Assembly (NCBI RefSeq): GCF_003096595.1
Contig: NZ_QEKO01000001.1
Span: forward strand, 186,001 to 250,000
DNA from: Pusillimonas noertemannii
GTDB lineage: Bacteria > Pseudomonadota > Gammaproteobacteria > Burkholderiales > Burkholderiaceae_B
Direction of reading: 5' to 3'
Length of the DNA stretch: 64,000 nt
The notes beneath the pieces were generated by a model. It worked only from the letters and a program-made list of their open reading frames with translations, did not search any database and had not been told where the DNA came from. Shown here piece after piece: positions 16,216 to 24,595 of this stretch (position 1 is the stretch's first letter; every line of letters starts with the position of its first letter). Position numbers and translations under genes: made by a program.

Positions 16216-16562
16216 AGATTGCTTCCTGAAGGAGGTGAATCCAAAAGTGTATTGCGGAATGTGTCGCTTGCCCCATGGGCGGCGCACCAGCACCGACACC
16301 TATGATTTGTCGGAATTATCGGACAAAAATATCCAATTTGGCTCGAATGCCGCTCGTGGGAATGAGAATATACCGATGTAGAAAATCCGCGAAATCGATA
16401 TAAAGCCATAAAATTCGGAAATTTACCTTAAATTCGGCCTAATTTTCCTTAAATAATAATTTTCGTCATATAGATAAAGCCCGCTAATGCGGGTATACCC
16501 CAGTTACTGTTTTGTATCAATTGTCTAATAATTACGACAAACAAGATTTCAGTGAACGGAAT
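16216..16562. promoter_or_regulatory. AT-rich divergent control region of the nitrilase operon
   Basis: 347 bp without a gene between the TrmB-like regulator and the first nitrilase. It is distinctly AT-rich from 16305 to 16475 compared with the GC-rich surroundings. It holds an imperfect inverted repeat TTTGTC-N10-GACAAA (16306-16327), near-repeats of AAATTCGG around 16410-16435, and a small hairpin CCCGC-TAAT-GCGGG (16480-16493) about 70 bp before the nitrilase start. These look like operator and leader elements; none is proven. Confidence 0.5.
16306..16327. promoter_or_regulatory. Candidate operator (imperfect inverted repeat)
   Basis: TTTGTC and GACAAA arms separated by ten bases (GGAATTATCG), with partial symmetry inside. 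It is about 90 bp upstream of the TrmB-like gene and about 235 bp upstream of the nitrilase, in the divergent gap. This is the clearest dyad there and so the best candidate for binding by the adjacent regulator. Confidence 0.35.
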
Positions 16563-17525
16563 ATGAAAGTTGGCGTGATACAAGCTGGGGGCGTGCCCTT
16601 CGACACCCCGGCCACTTTGGCACGGGTCGAGCAATGGGTTGCGCGGGCCGGGGCCGAAGCTTGCGAGCTGGTGCTGTTTCCCGAGGCGTTTCTTGGCGGC
16701 TATCCCAAAGGCGATGGTTTTGGCGTAGCCGTGGGTGTGCGTACCGAAAAAGGGCGCGACGATTTCGCCCGCTATTTTGCTACCTCTATCCAGGTGCCGG
16801 GCCCTGAAACCCAGCGCATATCGCGCGCGGCCCAGCAAGCCAAGGCCTTCGTCGTTATCGGCGTGATTGAGCGCGAGCTGGGTACCCTGTATTGCACCGT
16901 GCTGTACTTCGGGCCCGACGGCGTCTTGCTGGGCAGGCATCGCAAGCTTATGCCCACCGCGGGCGAGCGTGTAGTGTGGGGCTATGGCGACGGCTCAACC
17001 CTGCCGGTGTTCGATACGCCCATCGGCAAGATGGGGGCTGTCATTTGCTGGGAAAACTACATGCCGATGCTGCGCATGGCTATGTATGCCAAGAACATAG
17101 CCCTGTATTGCGCGCCCACGGCCGACGACAGGCCCACCTGGCTGCCCACCGTGCAGCACATCGCCCGTGAGGGCCGCTGCTATGTGCTTTCAAGCTGCCA
17201 GGTATTGCGGCGCAACGATTTTCCCGCCGATTACGACTGCGTCATTACTCAAGACCCCGACGCCTTGTTGATGCGTGGCGGCAGCGTCATCGTCGATCCG
17301 CTCGGAAACATCTTGGCCGGCCCTGTCTTTGACGAAGAAACCTTGCTTACGGCCGAGCTGGATGCCGCGCAAATCGCGCGCGGCAAGCTTGACTTCGATG
17401 CGGCGGGCAACTATGCCCGCCCCGACGTCTTTCAACTGCAGGTGAACGAAACCCCCTTGTCGGCGGTTGCGTTCACCGATCGCGACACTACAGTTTCCCT
17501 ACCTGGAGCACTTCATGACAACTGA
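16563..17525 (+). CDS. Nitrilase (C-N hydrolase superfamily), first of pair
   Basis: A 320-residue nitrilase-branch enzyme. The catalytic triad is complete: Glu41 (LFPEAFLGG), Lys128 (RHRKLMPT) and Cys162 (VICWENYMP). The CWENYMP context and the HRKL-P-T-ERVVWG-GDGS run are those of true nitrilases, which convert R-CN to a carboxylic acid and ammonia in the cytosol. Start 16563 fits the family; the longer in-frame version from 16512 has no ribosome site. Its 3' end overlaps the TRAP small-permease gene by 11 bp. With the second nitrilase 3 kb downstream it brackets a complete TRAP importer, so the imported substrate is probably a nitrile or gives one. Confidence 0.92.
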   Translation: MKVGVIQAGGVPFDTPATLARVEQWVARAGAEACELVLFPEAFLGGYPKGDGFGVAVGVRTEKGRDDFARYFATSIQVPGPETQRISRAAQQAKAFVVIGVIERELGTLYCTVLYFGPDGVLLGRHRKLMPTAGERVVWGYGDGSTLPVFDTPIGKMGAVICWENYMPMLRMAMYAKNIALYCAPTADDRPTWLPTVQHIAREGRCYVLSSCQVLRRNDFPADYDCVITQDPDALLMRGGSVIVDPLGNILAGPVFDEETLLTAELDAAQIARGKLDFDAAGNYARPDVFQLQVNETPLSAVAFTDRDTTVSLPGALHDN

Positions 17526-18084
17526 TCACGCCGACACCTCGCCCAGCGCGTTGGGCAAGGCGGTAAACGGCTTTATGTTTCTGCTGGCGCAGATCGCCTC
17601 AATTTGTTTTGCTGCGGCCTTGGTCATCAATTTTGCCAACGTCGTCGGCCGCTATGTGTTTCATGCCCCCATTTTCTGGGCGGAAGAAATCACCATCGTT
17701 CTGATCATCTGGGCGGTGTGCCTGATGTCGTTTCGCCTGACATTGCGTGGCGAACATCTGGTCACCGACATTCTGCGCCCTTACCTGCCTGTTTCAATGC
17801 AAAAAGTGCTGGTCACCTTTACTACCCTTGTCGGCATGGCGCTAAGCATATTCATCGTGTATTACGCGTTTAAGGTCGTCGACCTGGTGCATCGCCTGGG
17901 ACAGGTTACCGTCGTGGCCGAAATGCCCAAGTCGGTTGCCTATGGGTCCATACTGGTGTGCTTCGTGCTGGCCGTGGCCGGCGCGGCGTTGCGCATCGGC
18001 AATCTTCTTAAGGGAGACCGCCGTGCCTTGTCGCCCCACGATACGCTCGACGTGCCTGAAGTGGCCGAAGCGAGGGCAGCATGA
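17515..18084 (+). CDS. TRAP transporter small permease (DctQ family)
   Basis: A 189-residue protein with four hydrophobic helices and the DctQ hallmark NVVGRYVFHAPIFWAEEITIV. DctQ is the small membrane subunit of tripartite ATP-independent periplasmic transporters; it works with the DctM-type permease and DctP-type binding protein encoded next. ATG 17515 lies inside the end of the nitrilase gene with GGAGC upstream, so translation is coupled. Energy comes from the sodium or proton gradient. Confidence 0.92.
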   Translation: MTTDHADTSPSALGKAVNGFMFLLAQIASICFAAALVINFANVVGRYVFHAPIFWAEEITIVLIIWAVCLMSFRLTLRGEHLVTDILRPYLPVSMQKVLVTFTTLVGMALSIFIVYYAFKVVDLVHRLGQVTVVAEMPKSVAYGSILVCFVLAVAGAALRIGNLLKGDRRALSPHDTLDVPEVAEARAA

Positions 18085-19361
18085 GTCTATCCCTTGCCTT
18101 GGCGGTAGTGCCCGCCGTCACGCTGATATTCGGGCTGCCCATCTATCTGGTGCTGCTCGCCAGTTCGGCCGTTGCCATTCTTATGTATATGAATGTGCCG
18201 GCCACGGTCATTCCCCAGATCATGTTCGGCGGCCTCGACAAGTTCGCATTGCTGGCCGTGCCGTTCTTTATTTTCGCGGGCGACATCATGGCGCGCGGCG
18301 GAGTGTCACGCCGCATTGTCGATTGCATTCTGGCCTTGTTTGGCCGGCAGCGCGCCGCCAGGCCCATTACCACCATCGCGGCTAGCGAATTCTTCGGCGC
18401 CGTCTCGGGCAGCAGCCCGGCCACGGTGGCCGCCGTAGGCAAGCTGATGTACCCCAGCCTGCGCGAAGGGGGGTACGGCGAGAAATTCTCTCTGGGCCTG
18501 ATCACATCGGCTGGCGGTATTGCCAGCGTCATGCCTCCGAGCATACTCATGATTCTGTATGGCGCCTCGGCCGAAGAATCGGTGGCCGAGCTGTTTGCCG
18601 CGGGCGTCATTCCTGCTTTGCTGCTGGGGTTTGCCACCGTTCTTTATATCTTGTGGTATGCGCGCAAGGTGCCCAAAGCACAGGAGATAAAGCGCAGTGG
18701 CTCTGAAACACTTCGCCTGGTCATGGGTGCGCTGCCGGCACTGGGTACACCCGTGGTCATCCTGGGCGGCATCTACAGCGGCATTTTCTCGCCCACCGAA
18801 TCAGCAGGTGTGGCGGGCATCTATGGCATTCTCGTTACGCGCTTCATCTATCGTGAGCTTTCCTGGAAAGAACTGTGGAGCGTGGTCGAGAGTTCCACAC
18901 GCCTAACTGCCCAGATACTTATCGTGGTGGCGGCGTCGGGTGTGTTCTCGTGGGTGCTTACCACCAGCGGCGTGCCTCAGCAGGTAGTCGAGTTTGTGGG
19001 TTCCAGCAGCGAAAGCTATTGGTCGACCCTGATCGTCATCAATATCTTCCTGCTTATCGTGGGCTGCCTTATCGACCCGATTTCCGCAATTGTATTGCTC
19101 ACTCCCATCTTGCTGCCCATTGTGCAGCATCTGGGAATCGATCTGGTCCACTTCGGGGTCATCATGGCGGTAAACCTCAGCATCGGCATGTTCACGCCGC
19201 CTTTCGGGCTGAACATCTTTACCTCGCACGCCTTGTTCGGCGCCCGCATGTCAACCATTTGCGCCGGCCTAGTGCCATTCATTCTCTTGCAGGTTTCGGT
19301 TCTGTTCTTGATTACGTTCATACCGTGGCTGTCGCTGGTCGGGGCAGGCTGGGTTAAATGA
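18081..19361 (+). CDS. TRAP transporter large permease (DctM family)
   Basis: A 426-residue polytopic protein with about twelve hydrophobic helices. DctM motifs are clear: the PFFIFAGDIMARGGVSRRI segment, GAVSGSSPATVAAVGKLMYP, and GMFTPPFGLN near the C-terminus. It forms the ion-coupled translocation path of the TRAP importer. It overlaps the small-permease gene by ATGA and is followed after 58 bp by the binding-protein gene. Confidence 0.95.
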   Translation: MSLSLALAVVPAVTLIFGLPIYLVLLASSAVAILMYMNVPATVIPQIMFGGLDKFALLAVPFFIFAGDIMARGGVSRRIVDCILALFGRQRAARPITTIAASEFFGAVSGSSPATVAAVGKLMYPSLREGGYGEKFSLGLITSAGGIASVMPPSILMILYGASAEESVAELFAAGVIPALLLGFATVLYILWYARKVPKAQEIKRSGSETLRLVMGALPALGTPVVILGGIYSGIFSPTESAGVAGIYGILVTRFIYRELSWKELWSVVESSTRLTAQILIVVAASGVFSWVLTTSGVPQQVVEFVGSSSESYWSTLIVINIFLLIVGCLIDPISAIVLLTPILLPIVQHLGIDLVHFGVIMAVNLSIGMFTPPFGLNIFTSHALFGARMSTICAGLVPFILLQVSVLFLITFIPWLSLVGAGWVK

Positions 19362-19419
19362 TCGGCATTGAATCGCATGATGCCGTGTTCTTACACTAAA
19401 AACAGATAGGAAGATCGTT

Positions 19420-20463
19420 ATGTCGAATTTCATTCAAAAGAAGGCACAGAAGCTTTCGGTTTCAACCATCGCAGGCGCTTTCAGCCTGGCCGCCGTATGT
19501 GCCCTGGGCCTGGTCGGCAACACTGCCATGGCCAAAGAGTACAAAATGAAACTGGCCACGGCCACCGTCAACGACGTGCAGACCGAGGCCATCAAGAAGC
19601 TGGCCAAGCGTATTGAAGAGCGCAGTGAAGGCCGCATCAAGACCGAGCTTTATCCCGCCGCGCAGTTGGGTTCGAACACGCGCATGATCGAAGGCCTGCA
19701 GTTCGGCACCATCGAGTTCTACACTGGTCCCGCCGCCTACCTGGTGGGGGTTGATTCCCGCTATCAGGCCATGGACGTACCCGGTGTGTTCAAAGATGCC
19801 CGCCACGCCCAGCGCACGTTCAGCGACCCAGAGTTCCGCGACTACTTCATGGCCATCGGCGAAAGCAAGGGCCTGGTCGGCCTGGGTATGTACATCTACG
19901 GCAACACGGCCTTTACCACAGCATTCGAAGGCAAGACGCTGGCCGACTTTGAAGGAAAGAAGGTTCGTGTTCTGGCTTCGCGCATCGAGCGCAAGGGTGC
20001 TGAACTGATGGGTGCCACCGCCGTGCCGGTGGACTTCAGCGAGATGGTCACCGCGCTTCAGCAAGGCACCATCGATGGCATCAAGAGCTCGCCTCCCGCT
20101 TTTACCTCGCTCAAGCTCTACAACATCGTCGACAACATCACCGCCACTGAAGACGGCGTGATGGGCGAAGTGATGCTGGCCAGCAAAATGTGGTGGGATA
20201 CCCTTCCCGACGACCTCAAGACCATCATCAAGGAAGAGGCCGTTGCGCTCGAACCCGAACTGTACGACTTCGTACTGCAGGATCAAGCCAAGGCCTACAA
20301 GACTTGGCAAGAGCAGGGCGGCAATGTGTTCCAGCTGCCCGAAGAAGAGCGCAGCAAGCTGCTTGAGGACATGAAGCAGGCCACGATCGAGTTGATGGCC
20401 GAGAACAAGGCCAACGCCGAAGTCATGGATCTGACTCTTAAGGTCGCCGAGCGAGTTAAGTAA
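19420..20463 (+). CDS. TRAP transporter substrate-binding protein (DctP family)
   Basis: A 347-residue periplasmic protein. A signal peptide ends near NTAMAKEY. The mature part has the DctP core: FAKRIEERSEGRIKTELYPAAQLG-like segment, then VRVLASRIERKGAELMGATAVPVDFSEMVTALQQGTIDG, where the Arg of VRV-ASR usually salt-bridges a substrate carboxylate. This favours a carboxylate-bearing ligand, such as a cyano-acid, over a neutral nitrile. It is followed after 42 bp by the second nitrilase gene. Confidence 0.95.
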   Translation: MSNFIQKKAQKLSVSTIAGAFSLAAVCALGLVGNTAMAKEYKMKLATATVNDVQTEAIKKLAKRIEERSEGRIKTELYPAAQLGSNTRMIEGLQFGTIEFYTGPAAYLVGVDSRYQAMDVPGVFKDARHAQRTFSDPEFRDYFMAIGESKGLVGLGMYIYGNTAFTTAFEGKTLADFEGKKVRVLASRIERKGAELMGATAVPVDFSEMVTALQQGTIDGIKSSPPAFTSLKLYNIVDNITATEDGVMGEVMLASKMWWDTLPDDLKTIIKEEAVALEPELYDFVLQDQAKAYKTWQEQGGNVFQLPEEERSKLLEDMKQATIELMAENKANAEVMDLTLKVAERVK

Positions 20464-20505
20464 GCTTGCAGGCGCATATACTCTCGTTGTAGCAGGATGG
20501 ATAGC

Positions 20506-21528
20506 ATGATCAACTTACCTCAAGTGAAAGTGGCCGCGGTACAGGCTGCCCCCGTATTCCTCGATACCGACGCCACCATCGACAAGGCGTGCGCGATCAT
20601 CGCCGAAGCGGCCCGCAATGGCGCGCAGTTGGTCGCCTTTCCCGAGGTGTTCGTATCAGGCTATCCATACTGGAGCTGGATCATGTCGCCGGTACAAGGA
20701 AGCCCCTGGTTCGACAAACTATGCCGCAGCGCCGTCGAAGTGCCCGGCCCCGAGATACAGCGCGTGGCGCATGCTGCCAAACAGCACGGCGTGCATGTGG
20801 TTATTGGCGTGAACGAGCGCAACCCTGCCGGCATTGCCACGGTGTACAACACCATGGTGTTCATCGGCCCCGACGGCAAGCTGCTGGGCCGCCACCGCAA
20901 GCTCGTGCCCACCTGGGCCGAAAAGCTCACTTGGACCAACGGCGACGGTTCGTCACTGCGTGTGTACGATACCGCCATCGGAAAGCTGGGTGGCCTGGCT
21001 TGCGGTGAGAACACCAATACATTGGCGCGTTTCAGTCTGCTGGCACAGGGCGAGTTGTTGCATGTGGCGTCGTATATCTCGCTGCCTGTAGCACCGCCCG
21101 ACTACGACATGGCCGAGGCCATCAAGGTACGTGGCATGGCCCATAGTTTCGAGGGCAAGGTCTTTACGGTTATTTCGTGTTCCACCGTCAGCGAAGAAAT
21201 CATCCAGGCCATGTCGGCTGAAGTGCCCGAGTCCGAAGCCATGCTCCGACGCAAGAACAGCGCGTTCTCGGGCGTTATCGGGCCTGATGGACGCGTGGTG
21301 GGCGAGCCTTTGATCGACGACGAAGGCATTGTGTACGCAGACGCCGACCTTTCACGATGCCTTCAGCCTCGCCAGATGCACGACATTATCGGGCACTACA
21401 ACCGCTTCGACATTTTTGACCTAAGGGTCAACCGGCGCCCGCAGCAGGCCGCGCAGTTCCTGAACGACGCGCAAGAGCCCGAAAACCTGAATCTCGAAGA
21501 GTCTGAACCGGATCCCGCGTTTCTCTGA
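20506..21528 (+). CDS. Nitrilase (C-N hydrolase superfamily), second of pair
   Basis: A 340-residue nitrilase with triad Glu47 (AFPEVFVSGYPYW), Lys132 (RHRKLVPTWAEKLTW) and Cys166 (LACGENTNTLARF). The SGYPYW and CGENTN contexts are those of the aliphatic/arylacetonitrilase branch and differ from the CWENYMP of the first enzyme, so the two are not recent duplicates. ATG 20506 has AGGA 8 bp upstream; ATG 20497 is less well placed. It is the last gene of the operon. Two distinct nitrilases could act on two nitrile groups of one substrate, on stereoisomers, or on different compounds sharing an importer. Confidence 0.92.
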   Translation: MINLPQVKVAAVQAAPVFLDTDATIDKACAIIAEAARNGAQLVAFPEVFVSGYPYWSWIMSPVQGSPWFDKLCRSAVEVPGPEIQRVAHAAKQHGVHVVIGVNERNPAGIATVYNTMVFIGPDGKLLGRHRKLVPTWAEKLTWTNGDGSSLRVYDTAIGKLGGLACGENTNTLARFSLLAQGELLHVASYISLPVAPPDYDMAEAIKVRGMAHSFEGKVFTVISCSTVSEEIIQAMSAEVPESEAMLRRKNSAFSGVIGPDGRVVGEPLIDDEGIVYADADLSRCLQPRQMHDIIGHYNRFDIFDLRVNRRPQQAAQFLNDAQEPENLNLEESEPDPAFL

Positions 21529-21592
21529 CCTACACTATGGGCATGACATTACGCGCTGTAGCGCTTAAATCAAGAAAACCACAATTCTTGCC

Positions 21593-22003
21593 ATGCCCAA
21601 CCCGCCTCCCATCTTCGAACGCAAGAAACCCGCGAAGCGCCAGAGCTCGCTGGTCTGGATCTTCGAGCGGTTCGAGTTCGACCCAGGCTATATGCGCTCG
21701 CGCATGTTCGGCTGCGAAACGGCGTATATCGACGGCATGCTTTGCCTGGGCGTCATCGATCGGGGCGCCGAGCCCTGGAGCGGGCTGCTGGTGTGCACCT
21801 CGCACGAGCACCATGCCGCGCTGATGGAAGAAATGCCCGCCCTGAACCCGCACGGGGTGCTGGGAAAATGGCTTTACATATCGCAGGAAGATGCGGCGTT
21901 CGAAGATACGGCGGACAGGCTGGCGGAACTGGTGCTGGCCCGCGACCCGCGCGTGGGCATCGAGCCCAAAGGGCGCCGCCGAGCTCGGCGGGGTAACGCG
22001 TAA
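21593..22003 (+). CDS. Hypothetical protein, possible TfoX-N-like fold
   Basis: A 136-residue protein I cannot assign firmly. It has SRMFGCETAYIDGMLCLGVIDRG, then a WSGLLVCTSHEHHAALMEEMPAL stretch and GKWLYISQED, ending in a basic tail (PKGRRRARRGNA). The M-x-G-C-x-x-x-Y-x-x-G opening resembles the TfoX N-terminal/MmcQ-like fold found in many small bacterial proteins of unknown role. It lies 64 bp after the nitrilase operon on the same strand, probably with its own promoter. Confidence 0.6.
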   Translation: MPNPPPIFERKKPAKRQSSLVWIFERFEFDPGYMRSRMFGCETAYIDGMLCLGVIDRGAEPWSGLLVCTSHEHHAALMEEMPALNPHGVLGKWLYISQEDAAFEDTADRLAELVLARDPRVGIEPKGRRRARRGNA

Positions 22004-22020
22004 GTAGTTCGAAGCACTAA

Positions 22021-22401
22021 TCAGGTGGGTTCCTGCGTGATAGACGCCCGTATCAAGCTCTCGGCGGGAATTCCCAATTGTTGATGCAACTTGCGAATCA
22101 TCGGCAAAGTTAGCGGGCGCTTTCTGTTCAATACTTCGTAAACACGGTTTCGCCTGCCTATCATGGGCTCAAGGTCTTTTGCCGTGAGGCCGCCTTGCTC
22201 CATGCGAAACTTGATTGCTTCAACCGGGTCGGGAAGATCGATGGGAAAATGCTTGGCCTCGTAGGCTTGCACCAATGTAGTCAGTACATCCAGGCGATCA
22301 CCCTCTGAAGTGCCGAGTTCAGGGTCGCTTTGCATGAGCCGGGAAATTTCTTTAAGCGTGTTTTTGTAGTCGCTATCAGTATGAATTGGACGGATGTCCA
22401 T
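22021..22401 (-). CDS. higA: HigA-type XRE antitoxin
   Basis: A 126-residue antitoxin. The N-terminal half (IHTDSDYKNTLKEISRLMQSDP and DRLDVLTTLVQAYEAKHFPIDLPDPVEAI) is the HigA toxin-contact module. The C-terminal half is an HTH (GLTAKDLEPMIGRRNRVYEVLNRKRPLTLPMIRKLHQQLGIP). It lies 2 bp downstream of the toxin gene, the inverted higBA order. The protein would neutralise HigB and repress the pair. Confidence 0.9.
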   Translation of the reverse strand: MDIRPIHTDSDYKNTLKEISRLMQSDPELGTSEGDRLDVLTTLVQAYEAKHFPIDLPDPVEAIKFRMEQGGLTAKDLEPMIGRRNRVYEVLNRKRPLTLPMIRKLHQQLGIPAESLIRASITQEPT

Positions 22402-22403
22402 AG

Positions 22404-22706
22404 CTACTCCATTTCAACAGTGTCGGCGTCGACCTTGTCGTATTCGGCATGTGTGCCAATGAATTTCACATAGACGATACCCAGTCGATATGCGATAGAG
22501 GCTATTAGACGGTAGTCGTTGCCTCTGATATTAAATACAACGCGCCGACTCTTCAGGATGCTGGCATTTCGAAACTGAGCCTTGATATCGGCTGGTTGTG
22601 TCCAATGCGCCTGGGTTGTTTGGTCGAGCCAAATCTTAATGGGCTGTTCAGCCTTTGGGTGCAGGGCCCAAAACTGACGCAGTATGCGGGTTGAAATCAC
22701 TCGCAT
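22404..22706 (-). CDS. higB: HigB-type mRNA interferase toxin
   Basis: A 100-residue RelE-fold toxin of the HigB group: MRVISTRILRQFWALHPKAEQPIKIWL, then the conserved RRVVFNIRGNDYRLIASIAYRLGIVYVKFIGTHAEYDKVD, in which N-I-x-G-N-x-Y-R and G-T-H-x-x-Y are diagnostic. HigB cuts mRNA on the ribosome. ATG 22706 is taken as the start because a longer TTG-initiated version would begin inside the upstream palindrome. Confidence 0.92.
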   Translation of the reverse strand: MRVISTRILRQFWALHPKAEQPIKIWLDQTTQAHWTQPADIKAQFRNASILKSRRVVFNIRGNDYRLIASIAYRLGIVYVKFIGTHAEYDKVDADTVEME

Positions 22707-22717
22707 GAATAATATTA

Positions 22718-22732
22718 GTCCCAAATTGGGAC
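22718..22732. promoter_or_regulatory. HigA operator palindrome
   Basis: Perfect 15-bp palindrome GTCCCAAATTGGGAC, 12 bp upstream of the higB ATG. This is where HigA repressors bind to autoregulate their operon. No other palindrome of this quality occurs close by. Confidence 0.65.
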
Positions 22733-22950
22733 ATTCGCAAGGGCCACTGTTTGAGCAAGCGGCTTACGTTAGAGGGAGGGCGGGATTGAGCGAAAGCGTC
22801 GGCTCATTGTTGGATAGTACGGACGCTTCTGCCGGGACGACAAGATCGGAAAGTACGTGACTTACTTTCCAGTCGAGCCCAAGGGCAAAGGCCGGCGCAC
22901 GCGCGGCGAAGCCTAGCGGTGCAGCTGGGCTGGGCGTAGGGTGGCGGGGC

Positions 22951-23364
22951 TCAGGCCTGCGACTTGTGCTTTTTTACGATTGTCCAAGGGTGTTCGGAAA
23001 CATCAAAGACCACGCCGAAGGGGTCCTTGAACTTGGATTCGGCGTCAACGCCGGGGTAGGTGTCGGGAATCTTCAGAAAGAAGCTGCCGCCTTCCGACTT
23101 GATCTTGTCGGCGGTGGCGTCTTCGTTGTCGACGACGAAGCCGATATGGTGAATGCCCGCCCAGTCGGGGCCATTGATCTGGCCGCCCTTTCCGTCTGGA
23201 AAATTCAGCAAGGTCAGATTGACGGTGCCGTCCGAGAGCATGACGGCATTGCCGATGGGCGAGGTCGCTTCGGCCACACGCTCGAGTTCGAGGGCGGTTT
23301 CATAGAACGAGGCGGCGCGCTCCAGGTCGGGCACTTGAATCGCAACATGTCTTAATTTGGCCAT
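22951..23364 (-). CDS. VOC (glyoxalase/bleomycin-resistance) family protein
   Basis: A 137-residue single-module VOC protein: MAKLRHVAIQVPDLERAASFYETALEL opens the fold, IHHIGFVVDNEDATADKI gives the second ligand His, and FKDPFGVVFDVSE puts Asp where most family members have Glu as third metal ligand. It closes the Rieske/enolase operon, 40 bp after the dehydratase gene. A clear paralogue is encoded at 41099-41473. The role could be isomerase, lyase or ring-opening of the operon's intermediate. Confidence 0.85.
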   Translation of the reverse strand: MAKLRHVAIQVPDLERAASFYETALELERVAEATSPIGNAVMLSDGTVNLTLLNFPDGKGGQINGPDWAGIHHIGFVVDNEDATADKIKSEGGSFFLKIPDTYPGVDAESKFKDPFGVVFDVSEHPWTIVKKHKSQA

Positions 23365-23404
23365 GTCAGGCTCCTAAAGGGAATATGCAAGCACAAATGC
23401 GTCG

Positions 23405-24574
23405 TCATGGAATCATTTCTGTGAAAAGACGCTGCAGGCCGGGCATGTGCTCTAGCCCGACACCGGGTTTGTCGCCAAGCTGCAGGTAGCCGTCCACCAC
23501 ACGATAGTCATTGGGGTAGGGCCCCAGCAAGGGGTGGGCCGGAGCGGTTTCATGCCCGCCCAGCCCCAGGCCGGCGGCGGCATGGGCCGCCAGCAGGTGG
23601 CCGGCGTGCGGAATACAGGCGCTCTTGTTCCAGCCCAGCGTGGCCATCAGCTCGATGATCCGGGTGTACTCGACTATGCCGTAGCCAAGGGAAATGTCCA
23701 CATTGAGCATGTCGCGGCCGGGCCGCAGGCCGCCGTAGCGCAGCAGATTGCGCGTGTCGGCCAGCGAAAACAGGTTCTCGCCAGTGGAGACGGGCGTCTG
23801 CGAGTGCCGGGCGCAGTGGGCCAGCAATTGGTAGTCAAGCGCCTCGACCGGCTCTTCAAGCCAGGCCAGGCCATACGGCTGCAGGGCCTCGAGCCAGGGC
23901 AGGGCGTTGTGCTCGGCAAGACAGCCGTTGAAGTCGACAGACAAGGCCGAGGCGTTGTCGCCCAGGGTGCGGATGACGGCTTCGATGCGCTGCTGGTCTT
24001 CGGCGATGCTCAGGGCGCCGGTCTTGATCTTGAAGCGGCGGTAGCCTTGGTCTTGATAGCGGGCAATTTCGTCGGCAAGGCCCTTTGCCCCCACGCCGGG
24101 GCGGTAATGGCCCCCGCTGGCGTAGATGGCCGTGCGCGACGGCTGCCGCGCGCCCGGAAAGCGCTCATTCAGTAGCGCCCAGAGCGGCTTGTGTTCTATC
24201 TTGGCCTGAAGATCCCAGGCCGCGGCGTCCAGCAGCCCCACGGCGCCGGCCCGCTCGCCGTGGCCCCCGGCCTTTTCATTTTTCATCATCAGCGCCCACA
24301 GCTTGAAGGGGTCGATGCCTGCGCCGGCGGCGGCGCCGTAGCTTTCGGGGCTGGCCTGCAGAATGCGGGGTATGAAGCGCTCTTGCAGCAGGGCGCCATG
24401 TCCGTATCGCCCGATGGAATCAAACGCCAGGCCCACCAGCGGCTTGCCGTTGCGCAACTGGTCGGAGACCAGCACCACTGCGCTGGCTGTCATGGTGTCG
24501 AAGCTGATGCCGGCATTGCTCATGCCCGAGGCCAGGCTGACAGTCCGCTCGATGATGTTGACAATGCGTGCCAT
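23405..24574 (-). CDS. Enolase-superfamily dehydratase (mandelate racemase/muconate lactonizing type; D-tartrate dehydratase-like)
   Basis: A 389-residue acid-sugar dehydratase-like enzyme. The barrel active site is complete: Lys182/Lys184 (FKIKTG), metal ligands Asp214 (VDFNG), Glu240 (WLEEP) and Glu266 (TGENLF), and His323 (IPHAGH). Lys plus His with this spacing and the PHAGH loop point to the D-tartrate dehydratase group, which removes the proton alpha to a carboxylate and expels water. In this operon it follows the ring-hydroxylating dioxygenase genes, so it may dehydrate a hydroxylated carboxylate. That link is inference. It starts 21 bp after the beta-subunit gene. Confidence 0.87.
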   Translation of the reverse strand: MARIVNIIERTVSLASGMSNAGISFDTMTASAVVLVSDQLRNGKPLVGLAFDSIGRYGHGALLQERFIPRILQASPESYGAAAGAGIDPFKLWALMMKNEKAGGHGERAGAVGLLDAAAWDLQAKIEHKPLWALLNERFPGARQPSRTAIYASGGHYRPGVGAKGLADEIARYQDQGYRRFKIKTGALSIAEDQQRIEAVIRTLGDNASALSVDFNGCLAEHNALPWLEALQPYGLAWLEEPVEALDYQLLAHCARHSQTPVSTGENLFSLADTRNLLRYGGLRPGRDMLNVDISLGYGIVEYTRIIELMATLGWNKSACIPHAGHLLAAHAAAGLGLGGHETAPAHPLLGPYPNDYRVVDGYLQLGDKPGVGLEHMPGLQRLFTEMIP

Positions 24575-24595
24575 GGATAGCTTTGCGCCCCGGGT

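Noticed and set aside
22740-22950. Small gene or gene fragment ending in the KGKGRRTRGEA frame near 22915
   Set aside because: A short plus-strand frame reads GKYVTYFPVEPKGKG and a stop, but lacks a start, ribosome site and recognisable family. Too weak to annotate, perhaps a remnant.
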